Positions 1 through 10,239 are shown, numbered from the stretch's first letter. The stretch is DNA of 64,000 nucleotides from Anaerohalosphaeraceae bacterium (GCA_021108375.1 JAIORA010000015.1:23540-87539), one strand, 5' to 3'. Numbers and translations: made by a program. Notes: generated from the sequence alone by a model not told the origin.

Positions 1-960
1 GCCGCAAAGAGTCATTGCAACTACACTGACAACAAACCAGAGCCACAGATAGTACATCGGCTTTTGTTTTCTTTCCCAGACTCTGTAAAAAGGTGCCGCA
101 ATCGCGGCGGGTATAAAACCCGACCACGGAACAAACAAGGCAAACATCGCCCTGAAATAATAATAGAATGGCTTGCCGCCGGAAGCATAATCGCCAGCGG
201 CCCTGCCGAGAAACTCGGCCTTCCAGATTTCCAAAGCCTGCGGCGATTTCAACAGTACCGCAATAGGCCAAGGCAGAACGACAGCAAGAAAAATTATAAC
301 GCCCACTATCGGCAGCATAGATGGAATCTTTTTCCACTTGCGGAAAATGGCAATGTAAAAAAACAGCGGCGGCACGAGCAAAGGCAGAGGCGCAGGCCCC
401 TTAGCCAGCATTGCCAAAGCAAAACTGAGCCAAAAAACCAGCATATAACAAATCTGTTCTTTGCGAGACTGAGTTTTGATTCCCGCAAAAAAACTCAGCA
501 TAGCTATCGTTACCAGTACGGCCAACGACATTTCCGGCCTGCCGGTATGGCTATATCTTATATAGCCGAGCGATGTTGACCAGATAATCGCTGAAATTAC
601 TGCTGCCGAAAGTCCGGCCCATTGCTTTACAAAAAATATGATGGCTATTGCCGATACCACCGCAAGAAACGCATTGGGCAGGCGAAGGCAAAATTCGTTT
701 ACGCCGCCTAAGACCTTCCCTGCTGCGGCAACGAACCAGTAATTAAGAGGAGTTTTTTGAAGTCTCAACTGGCTGTTAAAAATCGGCACAACCCATTCGC
801 TGTTTTTGAGCATATTATCTGCGCTAACGCCAACATAAGCCTCGTGATTGCCAACAGGGGCAAGAGCAAGAAGAAAAAACGCGGCTACTATGGCAATTGC
901 CGCCGTTGCGATAACCATTAGCCTTGGCGTTTTTTTGCTTGAAAGAATATTCGTTAACAT
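1..960 (-). CDS. ArnT/PMT-like polyprenyl-phosphate glycosyltransferase, C-terminus beyond window
   Basis: Multi-pass membrane glycosyltransferase that would move a sugar from a polyprenyl-phosphate carrier to an acceptor outside the inner membrane. The 320 codons present are the N-terminal part, and the frame is still open at base 1. After a first hydrophobic helix come NHEAY near residue 40, [15 protein letters not shown] and [11 protein letters not shown], separated by membrane segments. The complete gene at 17151..18779 has the same motifs in the same order, so the two are paralogues. The ATG overlaps the thrC stop (ATGTTAA), which implies translational coupling. The family is clear; the sugar and acceptor are not. 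Confidence 0.85.
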   Translation of the reverse strand, partial: MLTNILSSKKTPRLMVIATAAIAIVAAFFLLALAPVGNHEAYVGVSADNMLKNSEWVVPIFNSQLRLQKTPLNYWFVAAAGKVLGGVNEFCLRLPNAFLAVVSAIAIIFFVKQWAGLSAAVISAIIWSTSLGYIRYSHTGRPEMSLAVLVTIAMLSFFAGIKTQSRKEQICYMLVFWLSFALAMLAKGPAPLPLLVPPLFFYIAIFRKWKKIPSMLPIVGVIIFLAVVLPWPIAVLLKSPQALEIWKAEFLGRAAGDYASGGKPFYYYFRAMFALFVPWSGFIPAAIAAPFYRVWERKQKPMYYLWLWFVVSVVAMTLCG

Positions 961-2306
961 TGACTCATCAGCTTTATTATTTTATCAAGGTCGTTTTCGC
1001 ATTCAACCGGGGCATTGCTGTAACTGCCCTGCAGGTCTTTGTGGTAGTTAACCGTAACGTCAGGGTCTTTGAGACAGTGGCCGGTAAGAACGCAGGCAAT
1101 TTTTTCGCCGGGCTTAATTTCGCTGGAAGCAAGAAGATTTTTCAAACCCGCAATCGTTGCCGCCGAGGCCGGCTCACAGCCCAGGCCGTATCTGCCAATC
1201 AGTGCCTTGGCATCAGTTATTTCAGAATCCGTAACGGAAGTTACTATGCCGTCGCAAACATCTATCGCACGGAGACATTTTTTGAGATTTACCGGCCGGG
1301 ATATTTCTATTGCTGATGCGCAGGTGTGAGGCGAATAATTCTTTGCTGTCAGCTCGGCATAATAGTCATCAATAATGGCTGTATCTATATGCCCATCGTT
1401 CCATCTAAGCGATTTATTATTCACCAAATCGGTCAGCGTGTCAGCACCGGAGGCGTTTATAATCGCCAGTCTTGGTATCTTCTCAATTAAGCCCAACTGC
1501 TTAAGTTCGGCAAAAGCCTTGCCGAATGCGCTGGAGTTGCCGAGGTTGCCGCCGGGGACAATAATCCAATCTGGCACTTCCCAGCCAAGTCCTTCAATAA
1601 TACGGTACATAATTGTTTTTTGCCCTTCAAGCCTGAACGGGTTGAGCGAATTGAGCAGGTACAGTCCCATATTCGTACAGACATCCTGCACCTGTTTCAT
1701 ACAATCGTCGAAATCGCCGAGTATCTGTATGGTCTTCGCTCCGTAGTCCATCGCCTGGCTGAGCTTGCCGAAAGCTATTCTGCCGGAACCGATAAAAACC
1801 GTACACTTCAGCCCGCAATGATTGGCGTACACCGCGACAGCGGCACTGGTATTGCCGGTAGATGCGCACGCACAGGATTTCGCGCCGACCATATCAGCGT
1901 GGCTAAAAGCAGCGGTCATTCCGTTATCTTTGAACGAGCCGGAAGGATTGAGTCCTTCGTATTGCAAAAACAAATTACCGGCATCAACACCTAAAAATGA
2001 TGCCAAATTGTCGTTGCGTTCCAGAAGCGTTTGGCCTTCGCCGATAGAAATTTTGTTTTCGTCAGGGCAAAAATTCAACAGCTCTCTAAATCGCCAAACA
2101 CCAGAAAAATCCAGCCGGTTATTTCTCGTTGACCACCGTTTTCTGAAATCCGAAAGTTTTTTTGGAACGTTAATGTTTTCCCAATTATATTTGATGTCCA
2201 GTAAATCGCCGCAAGTCGGGCATTTAAACATTGACTCAGTGGTGGCAAACTCGGCACCGCATTTTGGATTTATACATTTCTGGTAGGCTGTTTGTTTGCC
2301 AGACAT
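954..2306 (-). CDS. thrC: Threonine synthase
   Basis: PLP enzyme that converts O-phosphohomoserine to threonine, the last step of threonine synthesis, in the cytoplasm. It is 450 residues long. An N-terminal zinc ribbon has four cysteines (about 11, 16, 29 and 32), typical of this subfamily. SGSFKDNG carries the PLP-binding lysine near 126, and a GGNLGN glycine-rich loop follows. A frame open to 2339 allows an earlier ATG, but that ATG lies inside the preceding HAD gene; the ATG at 2306 has GGAG seven bases upstream and is preferred. It sits between the HAD gene and the glycosyltransferase. Confidence 0.93.
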   Translation of the reverse strand: MSGKQTAYQKCINPKCGAEFATTESMFKCPTCGDLLDIKYNWENINVPKKLSDFRKRWSTRNNRLDFSGVWRFRELLNFCPDENKISIGEGQTLLERNDNLASFLGVDAGNLFLQYEGLNPSGSFKDNGMTAAFSHADMVGAKSCACASTGNTSAAVAVYANHCGLKCTVFIGSGRIAFGKLSQAMDYGAKTIQILGDFDDCMKQVQDVCTNMGLYLLNSLNPFRLEGQKTIMYRIIEGLGWEVPDWIIVPGGNLGNSSAFGKAFAELKQLGLIEKIPRLAIINASGADTLTDLVNNKSLRWNDGHIDTAIIDDYYAELTAKNYSPHTCASAIEISRPVNLKKCLRAIDVCDGIVTSVTDSEITDAKALIGRYGLGCEPASAATIAGLKNLLASSEIKPGEKIACVLTGHCLKDPDVTVNYHKDLQGSYSNAPVECENDLDKIIKLMSQC

Positions 2307-2322
2307 TCTAATCTCCGTTACT

Positions 2323-3117
2323 TTATACCTTGCAGCCATTATTTATTTTTTCGACAACGCCGGGCAGCTCGGCAAGCTTTTCAATCTTTATCACATTTCC
2401 AGGGACTTTTTTATTCCTGTTTGTATATGCCTTTTTCAGCACAGAAAGCATATTAGCACGCATTGAGCCGGCCACGTCCGTATCAAGCCTGTCGCCGACA
2501 AAAAGTGTGTTTTCAGGAGCGATGTTTATCTTGCTGGCAGCGTCGATAAAAATTCTCCTGTCGGGCTTGCGATAATTAAATTGATATGAATACAGTTTGA
2601 TATCGAAAAAATCCAGCAGCCCAAATTGCTCAAGATGCCTTTCAAGGCTGGCAGCATTGATAAAAGTATTGGACAGAATCCCAAGTTTCAGCCCGGCAGC
2701 TTTCAACTTGCCGAGAGTCTCTTTAACGCCCTCTTCGGCCTTGCCGAATTTGCTCAGGGGGGCATACCAGCACCAGGCAAACTCTTTCCACTGCTCGGCG
2801 CTGAGCTTGACACCTTTTTTCTGTGTTTGTTTGCGGAGCAGCTCGGAAGAATCGAAATCTCTTCCGGCAATAGTTGACCAGATATGATAAAGACGAATCA
2901 TCATCAGATGTTTTCTGAGAAAGCATCCCACTCGGCCGACCGGCTGATTCATCTCCCTCAGAAAGTCATACGCGCGCTGGCCACCCTGCCTGAAGAGACC
3001 AACCGCATCAACTTTGCCGAAAGTCAGCAGTGTCTCGCCAAGGTCAAAAAGAACAGCTTTTACCTTCGCATCACTCAAGAAAAACCTCGTAATAACATTC
3101 GGGGATGATTTCCACAA
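2323..3117 (-). CDS. HAD-superfamily hydrolase-like protein
   Basis: Haloacid dehalogenase fold protein of 264 residues. Motif I is VLFDLGETL with the nucleophile at about Asp25, motif II is GILSNT, motif III lysine is in YRKPDR, and motif IV is VGDRLDTDV. The second motif-I aspartate, used as general acid by phosphatases of this superfamily, is Gly here, so phosphatase activity cannot be assumed. The start is uncertain because the conserved core begins near residue 19. It lies directly downstream of tRNA-Leu and directly upstream of thrC. No substrate can be read from the sequence. Confidence 0.8.
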   Translation of the reverse strand: MWKSSPNVITRFFLSDAKVKAVLFDLGETLLTFGKVDAVGLFRQGGQRAYDFLREMNQPVGRVGCFLRKHLMMIRLYHIWSTIAGRDFDSSELLRKQTQKKGVKLSAEQWKEFAWCWYAPLSKFGKAEEGVKETLGKLKAAGLKLGILSNTFINAASLERHLEQFGLLDFFDIKLYSYQFNYRKPDRRIFIDAASKINIAPENTLFVGDRLDTDVAGSMRANMLSVLKKAYTNRNKKVPGNVIKIEKLAELPGVVEKINNGCKV

Positions 3118-3121
3118 TGAT

Positions 3122-3205
3122 TAGCCAAGGTGGGAGTCGAACCCACACGCCCATTACGAGCAGGGGATTTTAAATCCCCAGCGTCTGCCATTCCGCCACT
3201 CGGCC
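3122..3205 (-). tRNA. tRNA-Leu (anticodon TAA)
   Basis: An 84-base cloverleaf. The acceptor arm GGCCGAG pairs with CTTGGCT, with two G-U pairs and an A discriminator. The anticodon stem GGGGA/TCCCC encloses the loop TTTAAAA, which reads UUA codons. A long class-II variable arm (CTGCTCGTAATGGGCG) supports leucine. The T arm is GTGGG TTCGACT CCCAC. The 3' CCA is not encoded. Confidence 0.95.
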
Positions 3206-3277
3206 AGCCTCTTTGAAAAATCCACAATTTTGCTCATATCAACCAAAATTGCGGAGAGTATAATAGCCTTAAAAGCA

Positions 3278-3321
3278 GTAAAAGTCAAATGCCGATTCCT
3301 CATTTACGAAGAACCGGCATT
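3278..3321 (-). terminator. Intrinsic terminator after the histidine kinase
   Basis: On the minus strand a 14-bp stem beginning AATGCCGG, with two G-U pairs and a six-base loop GTAAAT, is followed by TTGACTTTT. It lies 29 bases past the histidine kinase stop and before tRNA-Leu, so it should separate the two transcription units. Confidence 0.75.
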
Positions 3322-3349
3322 ATAAATCTGAATCGAAATTTTCAGGCTT

Positions 3350-5848
3350 TTATGCCTGTTTTATATTTTGCCTGTCGGCGGCCTGCTGTTTTGCGATTGT
3401 TTTCCAGTCGTCTTTTGCGAGAAATTCGACAAGTGCCTCGAAAACCTCCTTAAATTTCGGGAAAATACTATGGATTTTTTCCAAATCCTCGTCCCGACCC
3501 GCACATTCAAGCTCAGCCGCCAAAGATGACAAAACAGCAGCTCCAACTGTTCCGGAAGAACCCTTGATAGCGTGGGCATAAAACTTCACTTCCTGGCAAT
3601 CATCCACTTCGCAGGCAGTGGTCAGCTTTGCCATTCTCTCGATGCTGTCGCTCAAAAAGATAGGCAGAATCTCATCGACAAGCTCTTCATCACCCATCCT
3701 GTCCATCAAGAGGTCCCAGTCAATAAGTAGGATTTGATTGTTGACGCTGTTTACATTTTCGTTTGACATTTTTTTGTCTCCTTTTATTTTTTTCCCTGAC
3801 ACCGGCAGGGCATCGTCCCGGCTCGGCAGATATTTACTAAGTATCGTAAAAAGCTCATTCGTATTTATAGGCTTCGGTAGATAATCATTGCATCCAGCGT
3901 CGTAGCATTTCTGGTCGTCGCCCCTCATCGCATTTGCGGTAAGGGCAATAATCGGAGTTTCAAAACCCTTTTCCCGCAGCAATTTTGTGGCTTCGTAGCC
4001 ATTCATAACCGGCATCTGAATATCCATTAAAACAACATCAAACTCCTCGCTGTGAGCCCTTTCCACAGCCTTGCGTCCATCATCTACAATAACAGGTTCA
4101 AGCCCTATCTTTCTGAGAATAAGTTCTATAAGACTCTGATTTGTATGGCTGTCTTCTGCAATGAGTACCTTGCCGCAAAGTTTTTTATTCTTAGCATTTG
4201 AATTTTTAGCAGGGGTTGCTGCAGGGGTTGCTTTGCTATCGATGAGGCTGGGAGGAGACTGTTTTTTTATTTCTATTTTCACACCCCTGTCGCTATCTAT
4301 CCGGGCTTCAGTACCGGCAGGTATCATCAGTGAAAAAGTTGTTCCGTTTTTACCTGAACTGACAACGTCTATTTTTCCGCCGAGCAAATCGGCCATCCGT
4401 TTTGTAATCGTTAAGCCAAGACCTGTGCCGCCATATTTTTTTGATACACTATCAGCCTGAGAAAACGGCTCGAAAATAGTCTTCCGCATACAAGCAGGCA
4501 CGCCTATTCCCGTATCCTTAACGTCAAATCTGATAAATAAATCGTCCTCCTGCCAGGCTGAAACATTTATCTCTATACTGCCGGAATCAGTGAATTTTAT
4601 GGCATTGCCAACGATATTGACAAGGCACTGTTTCAGCCTTAAGGGGTCAGTAAAAATTGCGTCCGGCACATCCGGGCTGATTTCTGAATTTAAACTGATA
4701 TTTTTTCTCGCCGCGGCCTGCCTGAACAGATTCGCAACGCCGCTGATTACTGTCTCCGGGCTGCAATTGGTAAATTCGACATTGAGTTTGCCGGACTCCA
4801 TCTTTGAAAAATCGAGAATATCATTGATTGTACGCAAGAGACTGCGACCGCTTTCGCGGATGATTTCTATCTGGTCCTTGTATTCTTCATCGATATTTTC
4901 TTCGGAAAGCACCTCGCTGAAACCGATTATGGCATTCATCGGAGTGCGTATTTCGTGGCTTATCTTGGCAAGAAACTCGCCTTTGGATTTATTTATTTCG
5001 TTATTTTCCTGAACAAGCTTATTGACGTGCAGGAATGAAGCCTGGAGTTGTTTTTTTATTTTCTCGACATCCTGATGAGATTTTTCAGCCTCGGATGTTT
5101 TTTTATTTACGAGTTTTTCGAGAATCTTCTTTATCTTTTTGCTCCTGTAAAGTTCCTGTGCCATAAACAATGTCATCGTCGATATCACTATTAAGGAAAA
5201 TGTCGTTACCCCAGCCTGGAGCTTTGCTGCTTCCTGCGAAATGCTATCCATAATAGCTGTATCTAACTCAGTTATTACAGATTCTCGCAAATCTTTGGAC
5301 CTATCAAGGATGCATCTGTTTTGATTGATTATTTCCGATATGGCAGCGTACTCATTCTTGGCCAAATCACTTCGGCGATAAAGCCCGAAGGAATACAGCA
5401 GGCCATAGCCATTACCGCTGGCAGAGGCAGGATTGCTCTTAATGCAATCCTGCAATCTGGTGTTCATCTTTTCATACTCATTTTTGATGCCCGCCCATAT
5501 CTGCCCGACACGAGAGAGCTTAACTCCTAAAGCGGAATTATTTTTCGCTATCATCCGCGCCTGGGTATTCATAAGCAGCAGAGTTATTTTCTGGTCGAGA
5601 GATTGTATATTATCATACCAACAATATACATCCTGCCCATTCACAGATCTGCTCAACAAACCCAGAGTCTCGGCATCGACCATATACCAACTGTGCAATA
5701 CCGAATGAATCTGCTGTCTTTCGTGATTCAGATTTGCGATTTCCCTGTTAGAATATTCCATCAATACAATGATGGACACAAAGCACAAGCTACCGATAAC
5801 AATGGTGCCTTTGATAGAAAAATGATATTTGTTCTTTCTGCTGCTCAT
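3350..5848 (-). CDS. Hybrid sensor histidine kinase with receiver and HPt domains
   Basis: Inner-membrane phosphorelay sensor of 832 residues with BarA-like architecture. Membrane helices at about 14-31 and 213-233 flank an extracytoplasmic helical sensor. A coiled coil (about 240-290) leads to the HisKA H-box SHEIRTPMN (His298). The HATPase has N-box NAIKFT (Asn415), DTGIGVP and GGTGLGL. A receiver follows (AEDSHTNQ, phosphoacceptor Asp609 in LMDIQMP, conserved TAN and KP). The C-terminal HPt has HAIKGSSG (His759). Every phosphotransfer residue is present. No response regulator with an output domain is adjacent, so the final target is elsewhere. Signal unknown. Confidence 0.93.
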   Translation of the reverse strand: MSSRKNKYHFSIKGTIVIGSLCFVSIIVLMEYSNREIANLNHERQQIHSVLHSWYMVDAETLGLLSRSVNGQDVYCWYDNIQSLDQKITLLLMNTQARMIAKNNSALGVKLSRVGQIWAGIKNEYEKMNTRLQDCIKSNPASASGNGYGLLYSFGLYRRSDLAKNEYAAISEIINQNRCILDRSKDLRESVITELDTAIMDSISQEAAKLQAGVTTFSLIVISTMTLFMAQELYRSKKIKKILEKLVNKKTSEAEKSHQDVEKIKKQLQASFLHVNKLVQENNEINKSKGEFLAKISHEIRTPMNAIIGFSEVLSEENIDEEYKDQIEIIRESGRSLLRTINDILDFSKMESGKLNVEFTNCSPETVISGVANLFRQAAARKNISLNSEISPDVPDAIFTDPLRLKQCLVNIVGNAIKFTDSGSIEINVSAWQEDDLFIRFDVKDTGIGVPACMRKTIFEPFSQADSVSKKYGGTGLGLTITKRMADLLGGKIDVVSSGKNGTTFSLMIPAGTEARIDSDRGVKIEIKKQSPPSLIDSKATPAATPAKNSNAKNKKLCGKVLIAEDSHTNQSLIELILRKIGLEPVIVDDGRKAVERAHSEEFDVVLMDIQMPVMNGYEATKLLREKGFETPIIALTANAMRGDDQKCYDAGCNDYLPKPINTNELFTILSKYLPSRDDALPVSGKKIKGDKKMSNENVNSVNNQILLIDWDLLMDRMGDEELVDEILPIFLSDSIERMAKLTTACEVDDCQEVKFYAHAIKGSSGTVGAAVLSSLAAELECAGRDEDLEKIHSIFPKFKEVFEALVEFLAKDDWKTIAKQQAADRQNIKQA

Positions 5849-6064
5849 CTAAAAATAGTTCCCTACAATTTACTCGTTCCACAAATGAAAGGTCAAACTC
5901 TCGCACTGTCTTTTGTCGGCCTAAACGACCCATATATATGGCTTTAAATAAACATTTTAGTCACCAAGACCATAACTTGTTGCTTAAAAAGGAGTTGCGA
6001 TATGGCCTTTTGGTAAACTTCCCCAAGCAAAACCCTATTGTCTCCATTATGGGACGTTTAATCG

Positions 6065-6092
6065 TTGCTGTCGGAGCAGAGGCGGGTATAAT
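6065..6092 (+). promoter_or_regulatory. Sigma70-type promoter of the M20 peptidase, probably leaderless
   Basis: TTGCTG at 6065-6070 and a perfect TATAAT at 6087-6092 are 16 bases apart. Only nine bases separate TATAAT from the ATG at 6102, and there is no Shine-Dalgarno sequence, so transcription should start at or next to the start codon. Confidence 0.6.
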
Positions 6093-6101
6093 CCCACGAT
6101 T

Positions 6102-7214
6102 ATGACAGAACTTTTAAAAAAACTGATAAACGCCAAATCTACCGCCGAAGATGGCGAATTTGACGCTGCTGTTGTCTTGGGCGATTATTTTAAAAACTGC
6201 GGACTCAGCGCAGAAATCGACTGCTGGCAGGACAATCGCGCAAACCTTATTTTAAGAACAGGCCCCAAAACTAAAGCCGGGCCGCTGGTATTTTTATGCC
6301 ATCTCGATGTAGTACCGCCCGGCAAAGAACCTTGGACTTCGGAGCCGTTTGAAGCAACTGAAAGAGATGGCAAAATATACGGCAGAGGTGCCGTCGATAT
6401 GAAAGGGCCTATCGCCGCTTGTGCAACTGCAATAGCCGAAATTGTAAACTCGAACACCACGCTGAAAGGCGAAATAATCTTTGCTGCCGTTGCCGCTGAA
6501 GAAACCGACAGTTGCGGAGTAAGTCGCTTTATGCAAAAATATGAAAAAAGCATAACGACACCGGCAAAAATCATCGTAACCGAACCGACCGATTTTGCCC
6601 TGGTAACTGCCCACAAAAGTTTGCTCTGGCTGGAAGTTATCACAATGGGCAAAACCGCGCACGGCTCAATGCCCGCACTTGGCGTAAACGCGATTGAGTT
6701 TATGGTCGAATTTATAGAAAAAGTTTCCAGCTATAACGTCAGCAAAAAAACCGATGAACTGCTTGGGCAAGGCTCATTAAGCGTTAATAAAATATCAGGC
6801 GGAACAGCAACTAATATCGTACCGGAATTTTGTCGAACAGAAATCGACATCAGAACACTTCCGGAAAATAACAATGAAGAGATTTTGAGAGACCTTGAAA
6901 ATATCTTCGAAACAATCAAAAAAACAAACAGCAAATTTAAAGCAGAAATGAAAATCCTGAGAAATTGTCCCGGCCTGCAAACCGACCAGCAATCGGATTT
7001 TATTAAGCGTCTGCAAAAAATTCTCGGAATCGACAAATGTACCGCTGTATCGTTTACAACTGATGCCCCACACGTCGCGGGGCTCGGCCCGGTTGCGGTT
7101 TTCGGCCCTGGCAAACCGGACATGTGCCATAAGCCAGATGAACACATCTCGATAGCAGACCTTAAAACTGCTGTTGATTGCTATAAGAAGATTATACTGG
7201 AATTTCCGGGGTAG
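6102..7214 (+). CDS. M20-family peptidase/deacylase (ArgE/DapE type)
   Basis: Zinc-dependent amide hydrolase of the acetylornithine deacetylase / succinyl-diaminopimelate desuccinylase group, 370 residues, the usual length. Metal and catalytic residues are visible: CHLDVVPPG (His67, Asp69), GAVDMKG (Asp99), AAEETD (Glu133/134) and the dimerisation-domain glycines around GSMPALGVNA. Substrate choice among ArgE, DapE or other N-acyl amino acids cannot be made from motifs. It is a single-gene unit, convergent with dnaA (six bases between stops), with a promoter so close that the mRNA is probably leaderless. Confidence 0.87.
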   Translation: MTELLKKLINAKSTAEDGEFDAAVVLGDYFKNCGLSAEIDCWQDNRANLILRTGPKTKAGPLVFLCHLDVVPPGKEPWTSEPFEATERDGKIYGRGAVDMKGPIAACATAIAEIVNSNTTLKGEIIFAAVAAEETDSCGVSRFMQKYEKSITTPAKIIVTEPTDFALVTAHKSLLWLEVITMGKTAHGSMPALGVNAIEFMVEFIEKVSSYNVSKKTDELLGQGSLSVNKISGGTATNIVPEFCRTEIDIRTLPENNNEEILRDLENIFETIKKTNSKFKAEMKILRNCPGLQTDQQSDFIKRLQKILGIDKCTAVSFTTDAPHVAGLGPVAVFGPGKPDMCHKPDEHISIADLKTAVDCYKKIILEFPG

Positions 7215-7220
7215 AGCGAT

Positions 7221-8627
7221 TTAAGCTATCGCATCGTGAAGTTGGGCGAGTATATCGCGGGCGGGAACTATTTTGTTGCCGTTAGGACTCTGCCAATTTA
7301 CATCGGCGTTTCTTTCAAGCAGGCCTTCGATTTTTCTGCACGCCAAAATCACCGTCGCGTGATTCTTATTTCCCATCAGCCGACCTATCTCCGGAAACGA
7401 CATCTTGGTACACTTGCGAGCCAGATACATACTGAAAGACCTTGCAGTGCTTACAGTTCTGTCCTTTTTGGACGAATGTATATCAGCTGGAGTTATGCCA
7501 AAAAATGTCGTTGCCGCTGACTCAATATCGGAAATGTGAACAATCGGGTCAGTCCTGGAAAGATGCTCGGCAAGAACCTCTTTAGCCATCGCGATAGTAA
7601 TATCCTGGCCGCAAAGCGATGAGTAAGCGGTAAGTTTCAGCAACGCACCTTCTATTTCGCGGATACTGTTGCGAACATTTTCTGCGATATAAGCTATCAC
7701 TTTCTCCGGCAGATGCCTGTTCATCGCCTCGGCTCTCTGGGAACATATCCGGCATCGCATTTTAAAATCCGGCGAGTTAATTTTAACTACCATACCAGAG
7801 ACAAACCTGCTGACCAACCGCTCGCAAAGTTGGCCAATCATCTTCGGGTGAGCATCACTGGCGAGAACAATCTTCTTGCCGGCCATATCTATCGTATTAA
7901 AGGTATGCAAAAACTCTTCCTGGGTCGAGGGCTTGTTGGCAAGAAAATGGATATCGTCTATTGCCAAAAGGTCGGCCTTTCTGAAACGCCGCCTGAAGGC
8001 TTCGAGTTTTTTGGTCTTCAGTGCCAGGATAAACTGATTGGTAAACTCCTCAGCCGAAACGTAAATCCACTTCGCCGTCGGGTTCAATCTAAATGTCTTG
8101 TTGCATATTCCCTGCATAAGATGCGTCTTGCCCAGCCCATAACCGCCGTGAATAAAAAGCGGATTAAACGGGCTTACAGGCTCATTAATCATACTGGTCG
8201 CCGCGTTATAGGCAAGTTGATTCGATGGGCCAACGACGTAATTGTCCATCGTGAGTTTCAAAAGCCGCTCATTTGTCGCTGGCTTTATCCGATTACGGGT
8301 CGTTGTGTTTTTAGCTCTGGCGACAAATCTGGCCTGGCTGTCAAGCTGTACTTTCCGCTGATTGCCGGACAGTTCCGGCTCGATATTGAAAGTTACCTTT
8401 TTACTCTCGCCGGTAACATCAAGAGCGGCCTGACTTATTACGCTAAGGAAATGATTTTCAATCCAGTTTCCAATAAACGGATTCGGCACACCAATTTTCA
8501 GATAGTCATCAGCGAGCGTAAACCTCGTTGATTTCTGAAACCAGACGCGATGCTTCTGCTGGCCTATCTTTTCAGCTATCATTTGATTGATAGCGATAAT
8601 TTCATCCGTGATTGTTGCCTGCGTCAT
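7221..8627 (-). CDS. dnaA: Chromosomal replication initiator DnaA
   Basis: AAA+ ATPase that binds DnaA boxes and opens the origin, 468 residues. Domain I covers about the first 85 residues. Walker A is GGYGLGKTH, Walker B is LLAIDDIHF, and SRF carries the arginine-finger region. Domain IV ends with a helix-turn-helix signature (ARKCTKMSFPEIGRLMGNKNHATV, shortened here to SFPEIGR and KNHATV). The ATG at 8627 has GAGG eight bases upstream; an in-frame ATG at 8654 adds nine residues with no such site. The upstream gap holds DnaA-box matches. Confidence 0.96.
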   Translation of the reverse strand: MTQATITDEIIAINQMIAEKIGQQKHRVWFQKSTRFTLADDYLKIGVPNPFIGNWIENHFLSVISQAALDVTGESKKVTFNIEPELSGNQRKVQLDSQARFVARAKNTTTRNRIKPATNERLLKLTMDNYVVGPSNQLAYNAATSMINEPVSPFNPLFIHGGYGLGKTHLMQGICNKTFRLNPTAKWIYVSAEEFTNQFILALKTKKLEAFRRRFRKADLLAIDDIHFLANKPSTQEEFLHTFNTIDMAGKKIVLASDAHPKMIGQLCERLVSRFVSGMVVKINSPDFKMRCRICSQRAEAMNRHLPEKVIAYIAENVRNSIREIEGALLKLTAYSSLCGQDITIAMAKEVLAEHLSRTDPIVHISDIESAATTFFGITPADIHSSKKDRTVSTARSFSMYLARKCTKMSFPEIGRLMGNKNHATVILACRKIEGLLERNADVNWQSPNGNKIVPARDILAQLHDAIA

Positions 8628-8654
8628 GCAGAAAGCCTCTTTCCTGAATCGCAT

Positions 8655-8871
8655 TATTAATACTGATAATCAAGGTTATACTAAGAATATATTACCAAAC
8701 GATTGCCAAATCAATATCGTTTTATCAATATTCTTTTCCACAGAACCGAGGCGTTTAAATGGTATGACCTTGCGCGCGTTTTTTTTTTTTAATGAACATG
8801 TTTTACACAGCGCAAAACCATTTTGTGGAAAACATGTGAACTAATTTCTGCAAAACACCAAAACTTTTGGC
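8655..8871. other. Candidate replication origin (oriC) upstream of dnaA
   Basis: A 217-base A+T-rich gap between dnaA and rsmB. It has three matches to the DnaA-box consensus TTWTNCACA: TTTTCCACA at 8734-8742, TTTTACACA at 8801-8809 and, on the minus strand, TTTTCCACA at 8824-8832. The last two sit within an inverted repeat (AACATGTTTT at about 8795, AAAACATGTG at about 8829). A direct repeat TCAATAT lies at 8711 and 8725, and a ten-T run is near 8780. The dnaA side is the most A+T-rich part and could be the unwinding element. Confidence 0.65.
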
Positions 8872-10239
8872 TTATCTGCATACAACTGCCGCGTATCCGC
8901 CATCACAATCTTCCTGTGAAGCGTTTGGCAGAATAATTCGCTCGCTGAGCAGATGAAAATCACTATGTTGATTAAGAAATGCCTTAATGATGTCCCCGTT
9001 TTCGTCGGCAATTATGCTGCAAGTGCTGTAGCAAATTTTTCCTTGCGGTTTTAACAACGCAACTACCGACGAGAGCAGCTCTGTTTGAATTTTACAGATA
9101 CTTTTGAGGTCTTTTTCGTTTATCCGATAGCGAACTTCCGGCCGTTTGGCCATAACACCTGTGTTTGAACAGGGAGCGTCTATAAGAATTGAATCGAAAA
9201 GGCCAAGTTCTGACGCAATGGCTGGTAATTTGTCATAATTCACTGTTTGCACAGATGTTATAGATAGTCTGGATACACTTTGGCTGACCTTTTTTAGCCT
9301 TTGAGAATTGATGTCCGTAGCGATTACCCTGCCATTATCGCCAATTAGCTGGGCAATCTGAATCGTTTTCGTCCCCGGTGCGGCACAAATATCCAAAACG
9401 CTCTCACCGGGGGCCGGAGCCAAAAGTTTAACCGCTTTGCCTGCTGTAATATCCTGAATCATAAACAAGCCCCGCTTAAAACCTGCCAAAGCGGAGATAT
9501 TGCCCGGACTGCCAAGTCTTATCACGTTTGGCTCGCTCGTCAGGCTGCAATCAACACCCTCAGTGAGCAATTCATCGCAGAGCTTTTCAGCTGATATTTT
9601 GAGCGTATTGGCCCTTGCGTATATGCTCGGCCTGCGATTGCACCCGAAACATATCCCGATGGTTCGCTCAAAACCAAATTCGTCCAGCCACCGCCTTATC
9701 AGCCATAACGGCAGAGAAAACGCGCAGCTAAGATACTCCGCCGGAGCTGTTTCAGGCTCAGGCAGAATGTCCAACTTGAATTGACAGCCCGAAGCGGTGC
9801 TTATCGGCACTGTTTTAGCTTTGTCAGACTCGACAAAATCGACGGACTTGTTCTCTATCGCCCTGGCGGTATTGCGTAAAAGCGCATTCACGAAACCAGA
9901 AGCCTTTTTAGCTGTGCAGGAAGCAAGATTGACCGCCTCGTTTACGATGGCATAGTCTGCCTGGCTCGAACTAAAAACGATTTCGTAGATGCCGATTCTA
10001 ATAATGTTTAGTATAGGCCTTGATATTTTATCGATATTCCTGTCGGAAATTGTCTCAATGATTCGGTCTATCAGCAGTCGATTTCTAACAACCCCCAGCA
10101 CAACATCTATAACCTGTCTTCTGCGCTCACTTTTGCCGGTGTATTGGTCGATAAGCTCAGCAATATTTTTTTTCGCGGGGTCAAATCTATCCAGAACAGA
10201 GGTGGCAATTCGCCTGAAATTTACCTCCGAAATGCTCAT
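8872..10239 (-). CDS. rsmB: 16S rRNA (cytosine-967-C5)-methyltransferase RsmB
   Basis: Modifies C967 of 16S rRNA using SAM, 455 residues. The N-terminal NusB-like RNA-binding domain spans about 1-140. The Rossmann methyltransferase has the SAM loop DICAAPGTKT, the catalytic motif DAPCSNTG and the second catalytic cysteine in YSTCSI. It overlaps fmt by four bases (ATGA), as in many bacteria. The domain order and both cysteines separate it from plain NusB or RsmF proteins. Confidence 0.94.
   Translation of the reverse strand: MSISEVNFRRIATSVLDRFDPAKKNIAELIDQYTGKSERRRQVIDVVLGVVRNRLLIDRIIETISDRNIDKISRPILNIIRIGIYEIVFSSSQADYAIVNEAVNLASCTAKKASGFVNALLRNTARAIENKSVDFVESDKAKTVPISTASGCQFKLDILPEPETAPAEYLSCAFSLPLWLIRRWLDEFGFERTIGICFGCNRRPSIYARANTLKISAEKLCDELLTEGVDCSLTSEPNVIRLGSPGNISALAGFKRGLFMIQDITAGKAVKLLAPAPGESVLDICAAPGTKTIQIAQLIGDNGRVIATDINSQRLKKVSQSVSRLSITSVQTVNYDKLPAIASELGLFDSILIDAPCSNTGVMAKRPEVRYRINEKDLKSICKIQTELLSSVVALLKPQGKICYSTCSIIADENGDIIKAFLNQHSDFHLLSERIILPNASQEDCDGGYAAVVCR

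Noticed and set aside
64..579. 171-codon plus-strand frame
   Set aside because: Lies opposite the partial ArnT-like gene whose motifs match a second copy in the window; the plus-strand product is compositionally odd (Arg/Gln-rich).
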